DNA of 64,000 nucleotides from Paraburkholderia monticola (GCF_001580545.1 NZ_LRBG01000039.1:744001-808000); one strand, 5' to 3'; positions 24,267 to 32,963 are shown, numbered from the stretch's first letter. Numbers and translations: made by a program. The notes: a model not told the origin generated them from the sequence alone.

Positions 24267-25037
24267 TCAGTTGCGCAGCGTACCGTGCAGCAGCATCCGG
24301 TATTCGGTCGGCGTGACGCCGACGGTCGCCTTGAATTGCCGCGTGAACGCGCTGTGATCGGTGTAGCCGCAACGCGCGGCGACGTCGGTGACCTTGTCGT
24401 GCGATACCAGCAGTGCGGTCGCCGCATCGAGCCGCGTCTTCAGCAGCACCTGGCGCGGCGTCAGATGAAACACCTTGTGAAAATAGCGCTCCAGTTGCGC
24501 GACCGACATGTCCGCCATCGCCGCAAGCTGCTTCAGGTTCAGCGGTTGCACGTAGTTTTCCTGGATCGACTGCACGACGGCGGCGAGCCGGCTGTAGGCC
24601 GGATGGCTGCTTTCATCGGCTTTCAGATCGCGCGAGATGCCCGCGAGGCCGACCACCCTGCCGGTCGTATCGCGCAACGGCTGTTTGCAGGTCAGGCACC
24701 AGCCCGGCTGGCGCCCCGGATACAGATGCAATTCGAGCTGATCGAGCATCTGATTGCCGACGCGGATGACCGCCTGGTCCTGTGCGGTATAGATCCGCCC
24801 GAAGCGGCGCGGGAACACGTCTTCGGCGGTCTTGCCGAGCAGCGCCGCTTTTTCCTTGAAGCCGCAACGCGAAGCGAGCGTGCGGTTGACGAGCGCATAA
24901 CGCGCTTCGGCGTCCTTCACGAAGAACACGACGTCCGGCATCGCGTCGAACACCGGCTCGAGCAACCTGAAATGCGCCAGCATGGCGGACAGCGTTGTTT
25001 CGTTCGGTTCGAGCGGATAAGCCAGCGTGTTCATCAT
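24267..25037 (-). CDS. PAS domain AraC family transcriptional regulator
   Basis: This 256-residue regulator has an N-terminal PAS sensor (about residues 20-140: EPVFDAMPDVVFFVKDAEARYALVN, GKTAEDVFPRRFG and the closing GRVVGLAGISRDL) and a C-terminal AraC double HTH (160-250: LAAMADMSVAQLERYFHKVF, then VTDVAARCGYTDHSAFTRQFK and GVTPTEYR). The PAS core holds a CLTCKQPL segment, so redox or small-molecule sensing is conceivable. Two adjacent ATGs (25037 and 25034) are possible starts; sequence further upstream is low-complexity. It is followed by the GIY-YIG-like gene. Targets are unknown. Confidence 0.85.
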   Translation of the reverse strand: MMNTLAYPLEPNETTLSAMLAHFRLLEPVFDAMPDVVFFVKDAEARYALVNRTLASRCGFKEKAALLGKTAEDVFPRRFGRIYTAQDQAVIRVGNQMLDQLELHLYPGRQPGWCLTCKQPLRDTTGRVVGLAGISRDLKADESSHPAYSRLAAVVQSIQENYVQPLNLKQLAAMADMSVAQLERYFHKVFHLTPRQVLLKTRLDAATALLVSHDKVTDVAARCGYTDHSAFTRQFKATVGVTPTEYRMLLHGTLRN

Positions 25038-25068
25038 GCGGGTTCCGTGGATGCCTGCCTGGTTGAAT

Positions 25069-25105
25069 GCGTTGGGTCGCGTTTTGGTTGCGTTGGGTCG
25101 CGTTT
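25069..25105. repeat. Two 16-bp direct repeats, 21-bp period
   Basis: GCGTTGGGTCGCGTTT occurs at 25069-25084 and again at 25090-25105. The copies are two helical turns apart in the region upstream of the AraC-type gene. That spacing is typical of AraC-family half-sites, so autoregulation is possible. Confidence 0.5.
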
Positions 25106-25213
25106 GGGGATCGCTGCGCCGATGGGGCCGGAAAGCCTGCACCGGCGCTCGATTGCGATCGATTATAGAGCCGCGCGGCGCGCGCCGATATCTATCGGGA
25201 GGCAGCGCGGATT

Positions 25214-25909
25214 TCAGCCCACCCCCAGCCGCCGCAGTTGGTAGCCGCTCCTGTACACCGTCTGCAAGCGGAAGCCATTATGTGGCTCGATCTCGAGCAG
25301 CAGACGTAGCCGCGATACGTGACTGTCGATCGTCCGTGTAAATTCGCGCTGCTCGCGGCCCCACACCGCCGCGAAGATGTGGTCGCGCGACATCACGCGA
25401 TCGAGGTTGGAAAAGAACAGCGCGGCGATCCGGTACTGCGTGGGCGACAACGGCACCGGCTCGCCATGCAGCGTGACCGCGTGGCGAACCGTGTCGAAAC
25501 GATAGGGGCCGATCTCGAAGCAGGTCGCGGCGCTGAAGCGCTCCGGATACGCGCGCCGCAGCAGCGCTGCGACCCGCGCGCGAAACTCGGCGGCCCGCAG
25601 TGGCAACGCTAGGTAATCGTCGGCACCGCCGGCGAGCGCGCGCACCATGCTTTCCTCTGAGCCGTCGTTCGACACGAACATGATCGGCACGCGCTCGCCC
25701 GCTAGCCGGCGCACCGAGCACAACAGGTCCGTGCCGGCCGGCAGCGTATCCTGCCAGTCGAGCACCAGCAGATCCATCGTGGAGCGCGCGAGCGACCGCG
25801 ACATCGCGAGGCCGTCCGCATAGACCTTGCAGAAATGGCCGGCTCTCACCAGAACATTTTCGATCGACTGACGCATGAGCGGATCATGCTGAAGAATGGC
25901 AACGCGCAT
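25214..25909 (-). CDS. OmpR-type response regulator with atypical receiver
   Basis: This 231-residue two-domain regulator has an N-terminal receiver with the phospho-acceptor-position aspartate D51 (LLVLDWQD) and a C-terminal OmpR/PhoB winged helix (PVPLSPTQYRIAALFF, SRDHIFAAVWG, TRTIDSHVSRLRLLLE, TVYRSGYQLRR). The conserved receiver lysine that follows the YLxK position is replaced: DDYLALPLR has leucine there (L101). Without it, phosphorylation-driven switching is usually impaired. No histidine kinase is nearby. ATG at 25909 was preferred to an upstream GTG at 25933. Genomic partners and regulon are unknown. Confidence 0.83.
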   Translation of the reverse strand: MRVAILQHDPLMRQSIENVLVRAGHFCKVYADGLAMSRSLARSTMDLLVLDWQDTLPAGTDLLCSVRRLAGERVPIMFVSNDGSEESMVRALAGGADDYLALPLRAAEFRARVAALLRRAYPERFSAATCFEIGPYRFDTVRHAVTLHGEPVPLSPTQYRIAALFFSNLDRVMSRDHIFAAVWGREQREFTRTIDSHVSRLRLLLEIEPHNGFRLQTVYRSGYQLRRLGVG

Positions 25910-26203
25910 GGGATGAACTCTCGACAAAGACACGCAGGTGATTCTCGGAGGCTCACCCCTGTCCCTCGCATCGGAGCATTCCGAATTTCCGCCGCGTTCG
26001 TCGATGCCACGGAGCGCAATGGCGGGGCGCCGTTTTTCATCCTGTAAAATCCGCGCCGGCCTCTGTCGTCAGCGCGGCCGCCCTATCCGGGCGGCGCGCC
26101 GGTGTCCCGTGCTCTACCCAGCGCCTGCCACACTTCTCGCCCGACGACCGCCGCATGTCCACGCATCCCTCGCGTGGCTCCCCATTCATCAAACGACATA
26201 GCA

Positions 26204-27505
26204 ATGCAAGCGACAAATCTGGGTGGAGCGCAGGCTGTCACCCCCCGCCCGCTTGGGCACAGCGACTACAAGACGCTCGGTCTCGCCGCGCTCGGCGGCG
26301 CGCTCGAGTTCTACGACTTCATCATCTTCGTCTTCTTCGCCCCGGCGATCGGCCAGCTGTTCTTCCCGGCGGCCATGCCGGACTGGCTGCGTCAGGTGCA
26401 GACCTTCGGCATCTTCGCGGCCGGTTATCTGGCGCGGCCGCTCGGCGGCATCGTCATGGCGCACTTCGGCGACCTGTTCGGCCGCAAGCGCATGTTCACG
26501 CTGAGCGTGCTGCTGATGTCGGTGCCGACGCTGCTGATGGGCCTGATGCCCACCTATGCGAGCATCGGCGTGCTCGCGCCGGTGCTGCTGCTTCTGTTCC
26601 GCGTGATGCAGGGCGCGGCGGTCGGCGGCGAAGTGCCGGGCGCGTGGGTGTTCGTGTCCGAGCATGTGCCCGCGCGGCACGTCGGCTATGCCTGCGGCAC
26701 GCTGACGGCCGGCCTCACGGCGGGCATTCTGCTCGGCTCGCTGATCGCGTCGGCGGTCAATCGCCATTTCACGCCGGCCGATATTTCCGCGTACGCGTGG
26801 CGTATTCCGTTCCTCGTCGGCGGCGTGTTCGGCATGTTCTCGGTTTATCTGCGCCGCTGGCTGCACGAGACGCCGGTGTTCGCCGAGCTCAAGCAGCGCA
26901 AGGCGATTGCCGCGGAAGTACCGCTCAAGGCGGTGCTGCGCGATCACGGCCGCGCGGTGATCGTTTCGATGCTGCTCACGTGGATGCTGTCGGCGGCGAT
27001 CGTCGTCGTGATCCTGATGACGCCCACGCTGCTGCAAAAGCAATTCCACCTCGAGCCGGCCACCGCGCTGCTCGCGAACTGCGTCGCGACACTGTGCCTG
27101 ACGATCGGCTGTGTGATGGCGGGCTCGATCGCGGGACGCGTGGGCCCGGGCCGCACGATTTTCGTCGGTGGGCTGGCGCTCGCGCTCACCTACTACGTGA
27201 TGTTCCGCCAGTTGGCCGTCGATACGTCGATGCTGGTGCCGCTGTATGCGCTGGCCGGGCTTTTCGTCGGCGTGATCGGCGCGATTCCGCTCGTGATGGT
27301 CCGCGGCTTCCCGCCGGTGGTGCGCTTCTCGGGCATCTCGTTCTCGTACAACGTCGCGTATGCGGTGTTCGGCGGTCTGACGCCGATCGTCGTGTCGCTG
27401 ATGATGAAGTCGAACCCGCTCGCCGCGCCGCTCTATGTCGCGACGATCTGCGTGCTCGGCGCGCTGACCACGTTGTTCATCAAGGACGCGCCGCGGGAGC
27501 GTTGA
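26204..27505 (+). CDS. MFS transporter, metabolite:H+ symporter (MHS) family
   Basis: This 433-residue 12-helix transporter belongs to the MHS group (relatives of ProP, KgtP and CitA). It opens with GALEFYDFIIFVFFAPAIGQLFFP. The signature loop RPLGGIVMAHFGDLFGRKRMFTLSVLLM is near residue 90, with LLFRVMQGAAVGGEVPGAWVFVSEH and RRWLHETPVF after it. It probably imports an organic acid or zwitterion with protons. The ATG at 26204 gives a normal N-terminus; an in-frame ATG at 26102 adds 34 odd residues. It stands alone with a regulator on the other strand. The substrate is unknown. Confidence 0.87.
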   Translation: MQATNLGGAQAVTPRPLGHSDYKTLGLAALGGALEFYDFIIFVFFAPAIGQLFFPAAMPDWLRQVQTFGIFAAGYLARPLGGIVMAHFGDLFGRKRMFTLSVLLMSVPTLLMGLMPTYASIGVLAPVLLLLFRVMQGAAVGGEVPGAWVFVSEHVPARHVGYACGTLTAGLTAGILLGSLIASAVNRHFTPADISAYAWRIPFLVGGVFGMFSVYLRRWLHETPVFAELKQRKAIAAEVPLKAVLRDHGRAVIVSMLLTWMLSAAIVVVILMTPTLLQKQFHLEPATALLANCVATLCLTIGCVMAGSIAGRVGPGRTIFVGGLALALTYYVMFRQLAVDTSMLVPLYALAGLFVGVIGAIPLVMVRGFPPVVRFSGISFSYNVAYAVFGGLTPIVVSLMMKSNPLAAPLYVATICVLGALTTLFIKDAPRER

Positions 27506-27707
27506 TCCGCGGAGTGGCGGCGGTGCGACGGCTCCGGCACTGGAGGCGCCGTCGCCCGCGCTAGCCTGGGGCCGTTCAGGCACCGAAATTGCGAAACAGG
27601 GGGATGCTCGCTGCTTTCCGCGCTGAGTGCATGTCGCCCGTGCCGGCGCATCCATACTTCACGCCGCACCGAAACATCGCGCGTTGTAGTGAGTTCACGA
27701 TGTCACC

Positions 27708-29168
27708 ATGAACTCAACCACACCCTCCTTCTCCCCCGCCCTCGGCCGCGTTCTCGCGACCGTCAGCGTCGGCTTCGTGGTCACGCAACTCGATGTGACC
27801 ATCGTCAACATCGCGCTGCCCCGGATCGGCGCGGACCTGCACGCGAACGTCGCCGGTCTGCAATGGGTCGTCGATGCGTACACGCTCCCGTTCGCGGTGC
27901 TGATGCTGTCCGCCGGCGCGCTCGGCGACCGCTTCGGCGCGCGACGCATGTACGCGTGCGGGATCGTGCTGTTCGCGCTCGCGTCGCTGGCCTGCGGGCT
28001 CGCGCTCGACGGCCCGATGCTGATCGCCGCGCGCGCGGTGCAAGGCATCGGCGCGGCCGCGATGCTGCCGAACTCGCTTGCGCTGCTGAACCAGTCGTTC
28101 GGCCACGAGCCGAAGCTGCGGGCCCGCGCGGTCGGCCTGTGGACCGCCTCCGGTGCGATTTCGATCGCGGCCGGCCCGGTGGCCGGCGGTCTCCTGATCG
28201 CCGCGTTCGGCTGGCGCAGCATTTTTCTCGTCAATCTGCCGATCTGCGCGGCCGGCCTGCTCGCGACGCTACTGTGGATCCCGCGCCCGCAAACCGCGCG
28301 GCGCGGCGCGCCGGCCGGCCCTCTCGGCAAGCCGGGCGCGCAGCCGCGTGGCATCGATCCCGGCGGTCAGTGTCTTGCGATCGTCGCGCTGACCGCGTTC
28401 GTCGCCGCGGTGATCGAATGGCGGCCGCTTGGGCTCGCGCATCCGCTCGTCGCCGGCGGCTTCGTGCTGGCGCTGCTGGCGGCGGGAGCGTTCGTGTTCG
28501 TCGAAGCGCGGGTCGCGCGCCCGATGCTGCCGCTGTCGCTGTTCGGCACGCGCACGTTCAGTGCGGCGGTGCTGTTCGGCATCTGCGTGAATCTGACGTA
28601 CTACGGGCTAGTGTTCGTGCTGAGCCTCTACCTGCAGCGCGTGCGCGGCTACACGCCGTTGCAGGCGGGCCTCGCGTTCCTGCCGCTGACCGGCGGCTTC
28701 CTGATTTCGAACGTCGCGAGCGGCTGGGTGATCGGCCGCTTCGGGGTGCGCGTGCCGATGATCCTCGGCGCGATCACCGCGGGCCTCGGCTACGCGCTGC
28801 TGCATTTCGTCGACGCCGACACGCCGCTGATCGGCTTGCTGCTGCCGTTCCTGCTGATTCCGTCGGGCATGGGACTCGCGGTGCCGGCGATGACGACGGC
28901 GGTGCTCGCCTCGACCGAAGCGCGGCGCGCGGGCACGGCATCAGCGGTCTTGAACACGGCCCGCCAGGCGGGCGGCGCGGTGGGCGTGGCAGCGTTCGGT
29001 GCGCTGGCGAGCGGCGCCGCCGCGACGCAGATCGTGCAGGGGATGCGGGCGGCGACGGCTATTTCGGTGGGACTGCTGGTGCTGGGCCTCGTGCTCGCGT
29101 GTTGCGTGCATCCGGAGCCGCACGCGGCGGCATCGGACGCACGCGGCGCAAGCGCCGCGAGCAAGTGA
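27708..29168 (+). CDS. MFS drug transporter, DHA2 (EmrB/QacA) family
   Basis: This 486-residue, 14-helix proton-driven exporter carries the DHA2 motifs: VVTQLDVTIVNIALPRIGADL in helix 1, LQWVVDAYTLPFAVLMLSAGALGDRFGARR as motif A, and GLWTASGAISIAAGPVAGG as the antiporter motif C. The LNTARQAGGAVGVAAFG segment is near the end. It likely exports hydrophobic compounds from the inner membrane. No fusion protein or outer-membrane partner is adjacent, so it resembles the solo QacA type. It is convergent with the small gene at 29192. Confidence 0.87.
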   Translation: MNSTTPSFSPALGRVLATVSVGFVVTQLDVTIVNIALPRIGADLHANVAGLQWVVDAYTLPFAVLMLSAGALGDRFGARRMYACGIVLFALASLACGLALDGPMLIAARAVQGIGAAAMLPNSLALLNQSFGHEPKLRARAVGLWTASGAISIAAGPVAGGLLIAAFGWRSIFLVNLPICAAGLLATLLWIPRPQTARRGAPAGPLGKPGAQPRGIDPGGQCLAIVALTAFVAAVIEWRPLGLAHPLVAGGFVLALLAAGAFVFVEARVARPMLPLSLFGTRTFSAAVLFGICVNLTYYGLVFVLSLYLQRVRGYTPLQAGLAFLPLTGGFLISNVASGWVIGRFGVRVPMILGAITAGLGYALLHFVDADTPLIGLLLPFLLIPSGMGLAVPAMTTAVLASTEARRAGTASAVLNTARQAGGAVGVAAFGALASGAAATQIVQGMRAATAISVGLLVLGLVLACCVHPEPHAAASDARGASAASK

Positions 29169-29191
29169 GCGGTGTGGGTGACGAGAGACGC

Positions 29192-29464
29192 CTACAGCGA
29201 CCCCTCCTGAATCGTGCCGGTATCGACGGCGCGCTCGATCAGACCTTCGCTGCGCGCCTTGGCGATCGCATCGGCGATCAGTTTCTCCGGGTCCTCGATC
29301 TCGGCCTTCAGCGTGCCGATGAAGCCGGACGCATCCAGCACCACCAGTGTCTTCGCCGAATCGGCGAGGCTGATGATCACGCGATGCGGCGTCGGTCCTT
29401 CGCCGAGACTGGCGCACAGTTGCGTGACTTTGCCACCGATCATCTGCTCGAAGTTCTGAATCAT
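29192..29464 (-). CDS. Uncharacterised 90-residue protein
   Basis: This is a small cytoplasmic protein with mixed alpha/beta character: FEQMIGGKVTQLCASLG, then RVIISLADSAKTLVVLDASGFIGTL and PEKLIADAIAKARSEGLIERA. AAGGGAG lies 6 bases upstream of the ATG, a strong ribosome site. I do not recognise the family. It starts 76 bases downstream of the DoxX gene on the same strand and may be co-transcribed with it. Confidence 0.72.
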   Translation of the reverse strand: MIQNFEQMIGGKVTQLCASLGEGPTPHRVIISLADSAKTLVVLDASGFIGTLKAEIEDPEKLIADAIAKARSEGLIERAVDTGTIQEGSL

Positions 29465-29539
29465 GATCTGCTCCCTTGATTGCCACGGATGGGTTCCGTG
29501 TGGAGTAGCAGGATGCGGGCCGCGCGGCCTGCGCGCGCC

Positions 29540-29974
29540 TTACAGCCCGCCGAGACCGCCGCGCGGCGCGCGCGCGTTGTCGATGCTCAGACGCCCGGCA
29601 CCGGTGACGAACAGCAGCAAGAAACCGCCGGCGATACCGATGTTCTTCCAGAAATGGATCACCATGTCGTGCTGCATGGCCGGGTCGGTCGTATTCCAGA
29701 AGTCATGGCCGAGCACCGCCGTCGCAACCGTATACACCGCCATGATCAGCGCGAGCGGGCGCACCTTGAAGCCGACCACGAGCAGCAGGCCGCCGAGCAC
29801 CTCGACTGCGGTCGCGATCGGCGCGGCGATCTGCACGAACGGCACGCCCTTCGAATGCAGGTAGCCGACGAAGCCCGCATAGCCCAGCAGTTTCATCACC
29901 CCGCTCCACAGGAACAACACGGAAAGCGCAAGACGGGCGATGAAAATAATGCCGTAATCGACGGGACGCGACAT
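29540..29974 (-). CDS. DoxX family membrane protein
   Basis: This 144-residue inner-membrane protein has four hydrophobic helices. The DoxX pattern LSVLFLWSGVMKLLGYAGFVGYL, then TAVEVLGGLLLVVGFKVRPLALIM and HFWKNIGIAGGFLLLF, is complete. Family members are linked to oxidative stress and thiosulfate or quinone chemistry, but most are uncharacterised. The ATG at 29974 follows CCGGAGTCC; an upstream extension is rejected. The C-terminal tail after the last helix is short and Gly/Arg-rich. Confidence 0.88.
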   Translation of the reverse strand: MSRPVDYGIIFIARLALSVLFLWSGVMKLLGYAGFVGYLHSKGVPFVQIAAPIATAVEVLGGLLLVVGFKVRPLALIMAVYTVATAVLGHDFWNTTDPAMQHDMVIHFWKNIGIAGGFLLLFVTGAGRLSIDNARAPRGGLGGL

Positions 29975-30077
29975 GGGGGACTCCGGAAATTGAATAAGCA
30001 GCAGACCCGAATGGGCGAGCGCAGTTCCCCGCCTCGCCCCTGAGCATATGTGCAACGGGGGCGATTTCCAAGCCCGC

Positions 30078-30485
30078 TCAGGCTGGCGGATACGTGGCGA
30101 CCTCGATCAGGTTGCCGTCCGGATCGCGGCAATAGACCGATGTCATCTTGCCGCGCGCGCCTTCGCGCTCCACCGGCCCCGCCTCGATCGCGACGCCTTG
30201 CGCGAGCCAGTGCGCCTTGACGTCGTGCGGGCTCGCGGTGGTCACGAAGCACAGGTCGGCCGTACCCGGCACTGCCTCGCGCGAGGTGAACCAGGCGACG
30301 GTATCGGCCGATGCGGGACGCAGGTTGATCTTCTGATTGCCGTAGGTCATCGCCACGCGCGTGCCGGTGCGTGAGGCGAACTCGGTGCGTCGCATGCCGA
30401 GCATCCGCGCGTACCACGCCGCGCTCACTTCGACGTCGGCCACGTTCAGAACGAGATGATCGAGACTGTCTAGCTGGAAGCTCAT
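30078..30485 (-). CDS. VOC (glyoxalase/bleomycin-resistance fold) family protein
   Basis: This 135-residue protein is a single VOC domain. It begins LDSLDHLVLNVADVEVSAAWY with the first metal-ligand histidine and ends with VYCRDPDGNLIEVATY, carrying the C-terminal glutamate. MTYGNQKINLRP and CFVTTASPHDVKAHW lie between. Such proteins bind a divalent metal and act as lyases, dioxygenases or antibiotic-binding proteins; the exact reaction is unknown. It ends about 100 bases before the DoxX gene start on the same strand. Confidence 0.87.
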   Translation of the reverse strand: MSFQLDSLDHLVLNVADVEVSAAWYARMLGMRRTEFASRTGTRVAMTYGNQKINLRPASADTVAWFTSREAVPGTADLCFVTTASPHDVKAHWLAQGVAIEAGPVEREGARGKMTSVYCRDPDGNLIEVATYPPA

Positions 30486-30522
30486 GATTGTGTCGTGATG
30501 AATCCGCGGAAGTTGAAAGCGA

Positions 30523-30987
30523 CTATGCGCGTGGCGCATCCGGCGCGAGCAGCACGCCCTTCGTGAACACGAAGCAACCGTAGCCGCGCTCCTCGCCCGT
30601 CGCGATCACGCAATACGCGCGGCGCGCACGCTCGTAAAACGCGAATCGCTCGATCGACACGAACGGCACCTCGCGCCCCTCGGCTGCATTGACCTCGGCT
30701 TGCGCCTCGCGCTGCACCACGGGAATCGCGTGCGGATCGCCGACCACTTCCATGCGCGACGCGGGATGCTCGATGAAGGTGTCGAGCGGCAGCACCGACA
30801 GCACCGCGCGGACCGCGCGCGGCGAACCGACGCCATCGAGGCGCAGCGGTCTACCGAGCACGGTGTCGCGGGCGACGGCGTCGGCCGGGAAGTTGGCGTC
30901 GCAGATCACGAGCTCGTCGCCGTGGCCCATCGAGCGCAGCGCGTGCAGGATATCGGCGTTCAGAAGCGGGTCGAGGTTTTTCAGCAC
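30523..30987 (-). CDS. RbsD/FucU family sugar mutarotase (GTG start)
   Basis: This 154-residue protein belongs to the RbsD/FucU mutarotases, which interconvert anomers of fucose, ribose or related sugars. It opens VLKNLDPLLNADILHALRSM followed by GHGDELVICDANFPA, with the catalytic-type histidine in GHGD. Family proteins start at this exact point, and AGGAG stands 7 bases before the GTG at 30987, so the GTG is the start. FYERARRAYCVIATGEERGYG and CFVFTKGVL close the fold. No fucose or ribose operon is adjacent. Confidence 0.87.
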   Translation of the reverse strand: MLKNLDPLLNADILHALRSMGHGDELVICDANFPADAVARDTVLGRPLRLDGVGSPRAVRAVLSVLPLDTFIEHPASRMEVVGDPHAIPVVQREAQAEVNAAEGREVPFVSIERFAFYERARRAYCVIATGEERGYGCFVFTKGVLLAPDAPRA

Positions 30988-31077
30988 GGAGTCTCCTGGT
31001 CGTTCGGGTGCGAACTTGCCGCGTGGGTGGGATGCGTGCATTGCGCAAAAGGATCGCGTGTCACGCGTGTGCCGTGC

Positions 31078-31359
31078 TCAGCCGCACGACGATCGATTGT
31101 AGCAAGCACGTCGCGCGGCTTGCGGCACGACGCTCGCGCCGCATTGCCAGCGCAGCCAGCCGACCACCGCGAGCACCACGAGCCCCGCGCCGCCGAGCAC
31201 CGGCTCGCGCCACCCGAGCAGGGCGATGAACATGAACGCCCGCGCGCCGGCGAGCAGCGCAAAACCGGCGATCGCGCTCGATAACGCGTCGACAGCGGCA
31301 GCGATGCGCAGCAACGCGAGTTGGATTGCAGCAGGCGTGACAGCGGCGGGCTCATGCAT
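31078..31359 (-). CDS. Small two-helix membrane protein
   Basis: This 93-residue protein starts MHEPAAVTPAAIQLALLRIA and has two or three hydrophobic segments (AIAGFALLAGARAFMFIALLG region and VLGGAGLVVLAVVGWLRW). GGAGAC precedes the ATG. The last 20 residues are polar with two cysteines. No family is recognised. It is 22 bases downstream of the NTF2-like gene on the same strand and probably shares its operon. Confidence 0.65.
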   Translation of the reverse strand: MHEPAAVTPAAIQLALLRIAAAVDALSSAIAGFALLAGARAFMFIALLGWREPVLGGAGLVVLAVVGWLRWQCGASVVPQAARRACYNRSSCG

Positions 31360-31381
31360 GATCGTCTCCGGGAAAAACGTC

Positions 31382-31750
31382 TCAGGTGGCGGCGGGGGTT
31401 TCGTCGAGGAAACCGGTGACCGCTTGCAAGCGCCCATGCGCGTCCACCACGCCGAAGTCCGAGCCCTTGACGATGGCCTCGCCCGCGGGCGTTGTCAGGG
31501 CCCACGAGAACCGCAGGCGATTCGCGAAGCCGTCGACGTCGGTCGTGCGGCGAAACGTGTGATGCGGAAAACGCTCGTGCACCGCGCGGATCATCGCGTC
31601 GATGCCGGCGTGGCCCGTACCCGCGAGCAGCGGGTCGCGATAGTCGGCATCGGCGCTCCACGTGGCTTCGATCAACTCGCGACGGCGCGCGCCGTCGGTC
31701 TCGTTCCAGCTATCGAAATAACGATCGATCAAATCGGTATGCGCATTCAT
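31382..31750 (-). CDS. NTF2-like/SnoaL-like protein
   Basis: This 122-residue cone-fold protein starts MNAHTDLIDRYFDSWNETDG, with TWSADADYRDPLLAGTGHAGI and RTTDVDGFANRLRFSWAL. These are typical of SnoaL-like/nuclear-transport-factor-2 domains, which form small hydrophobic pockets for isomerisation, hydrolysis or binding. AAGGAGATTGAG precedes the ATG. It is divergent from the XRE regulator; the intervening 320 bases carry two matching operators, so it is likely that regulator's target. Function is unknown. Confidence 0.82.
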   Translation of the reverse strand: MNAHTDLIDRYFDSWNETDGARRRELIEATWSADADYRDPLLAGTGHAGIDAMIRAVHERFPHHTFRRTTDVDGFANRLRFSWALTTPAGEAIVKGSDFGVVDAHGRLQAVTGFLDETPAAT

Positions 31751-31849
31751 CTCAATCTCCTTGATTGGCAGCGTTGAGCACTTCGCGCCGCATACGCATC
31801 GCATGCGGCGGGCTCGGAGTGAAGATTGGAGGTTCGCGTGCATTGCGTC

Positions 31850-31868
31850 GATTACGCGGGAGGTAATC
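31850..31868. promoter_or_regulatory. Operator candidate 1 of the XRE regulator
   Basis: GATTAC and GTAATC are exact reverse complements around 7 bases. The core ATTAC-N7-GTAAT is shared with the second site 169 bp away. It lies about 100 bp upstream of the NTF2-like gene. Confidence 0.65.
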
Positions 31869-32019
31869 AAGCGGATACAGCGTCGGAATGGTCGCGGTCT
31901 ATCTGCGTTTGGCCGCCGCCCGCGCGGGATGGGGGAGCGGCCGTAGCATGGAGGGAGGTGGCGCATCGCGCTCGGGGTCGGTCCGCCGGTCGGTGTGAAT
32001 CGCGGAGATCGAGCGCAGC

Positions 32020-32036
32020 ATTACCTCTCAGGTAAT
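32020..32036. promoter_or_regulatory. Operator candidate 2 of the XRE regulator
   Basis: ATTACCTCTCAGGTAAT is a 17-base inverted repeat with 7-base arms. It has the same ATTAC-N7-GTAAT geometry as the site at 31850-31868. It ends 34 bases before the regulator ATG, well placed for autorepression. Confidence 0.7.
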
Positions 32037-32070
32037 CGATTGCGTGCGCGCTTCGACTATGATCGGTGGC

Positions 32071-32919
32071 ATGAACACACTCTCGATCGCACAATCGCCC
32101 CCGTCATCCCGGCCGACAGCCACTCGCACAGTCGGCGATCTGCTGCGCGAATGGCGGCAGCGGCGCCGCATGAGTCAGTTGCTGCTCGCCACGGAGGCCG
32201 ATATTTCGACGCGCCATCTGAGCTTCGTCGAATCGGGCCGCGCGCTGCCGAGCCGGGAGATGGTCATGCATCTCGCCGAGCGGCTCGACGTGCCGTTGCG
32301 CGCACGCAATGCGCTGCTCGTCGCGGCCGGTTACGCGCCGCTGTTTCGTGAACGTCCGCTCTCCGACCCGCAGCTCGCCGCCGTGCGCGAAGCCGTCGAA
32401 ATGGTGCTCAAGGGACACGAGCCCTACCCCGCTCTCGCGATCGACCGGCACTGGACCATCGTCGCGACCAACAATGCGCTCGCGCCGCTGTTGAGCGGCG
32501 CGAGTCCCGAACTGCTGAAGCCACCGGTCAACGCGTTGCGCCTGAGCCTGCATCCCCAAGGCATTGCGGCGTCGATCGTGAACTGGCATGCGTGGCGCGA
32601 GCATGTACTGGCCCGGCTGCAACGGCAGGTCGACGTCAGCGGCGACGATACGCTCCGCGCTCTGCGCGACGAACTGGCCGCCTATCCCGCGCCGGCGGAT
32701 GCCGACGCCGCCACGCCCGACGATGCCAGCCTCAATCAGATCGCCGTGCCACTGAGGCTGCGCACGCCGCTTGGCGTGCTGTCGTTTTTCAGCACCACCA
32801 CGGTGTTCGGCACGCCGGTGGACGTTACGCTGTCGGAACTCGCCATCGAGGCATTCTTTCCGGCCGATCAGCAAACCGCGGCCGCGCTGCGCGAGTTTGC
32901 CGAACGTCAGCGCGGCTAG
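32071..32919 (+). CDS. XRE family regulator with MmyB-like ligand domain
   Basis: This 282-residue regulator has a Cro/XRE helix-turn-helix at about residues 20-80 (VGDLLREWRQRRRMSQLLLATEA, then STRHLSFVESGRALPSREMV) and a C-terminal MmyB-like PAS/ligand domain (YPALAIDRHWTIVATNNALAPLL, then LRLSLHPQGIAASIVNWHAWR, VLSFFSTTTVFGTPVDVTLSELAIEAFFP). This architecture is known from regulators of adjacent reductase or dehydrogenase genes. The ATG at 32071 places the HTH normally. It is divergent from the NTF2-like gene, and two identical-geometry operators lie between them. The ligand is unknown, probably a fatty or aromatic molecule by family analogy. Confidence 0.88.
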   Translation: MNTLSIAQSPPSSRPTATRTVGDLLREWRQRRRMSQLLLATEADISTRHLSFVESGRALPSREMVMHLAERLDVPLRARNALLVAAGYAPLFRERPLSDPQLAAVREAVEMVLKGHEPYPALAIDRHWTIVATNNALAPLLSGASPELLKPPVNALRLSLHPQGIAASIVNWHAWREHVLARLQRQVDVSGDDTLRALRDELAAYPAPADADAATPDDASLNQIAVPLRLRTPLGVLSFFSTTTVFGTPVDVTLSELAIEAFFPADQQTAAALREFAERQRG

Positions 32920-32963
32920 CCGCGCGCGTTCACTGTCCGCCCAACACCCCTCGAACAAGGGAT

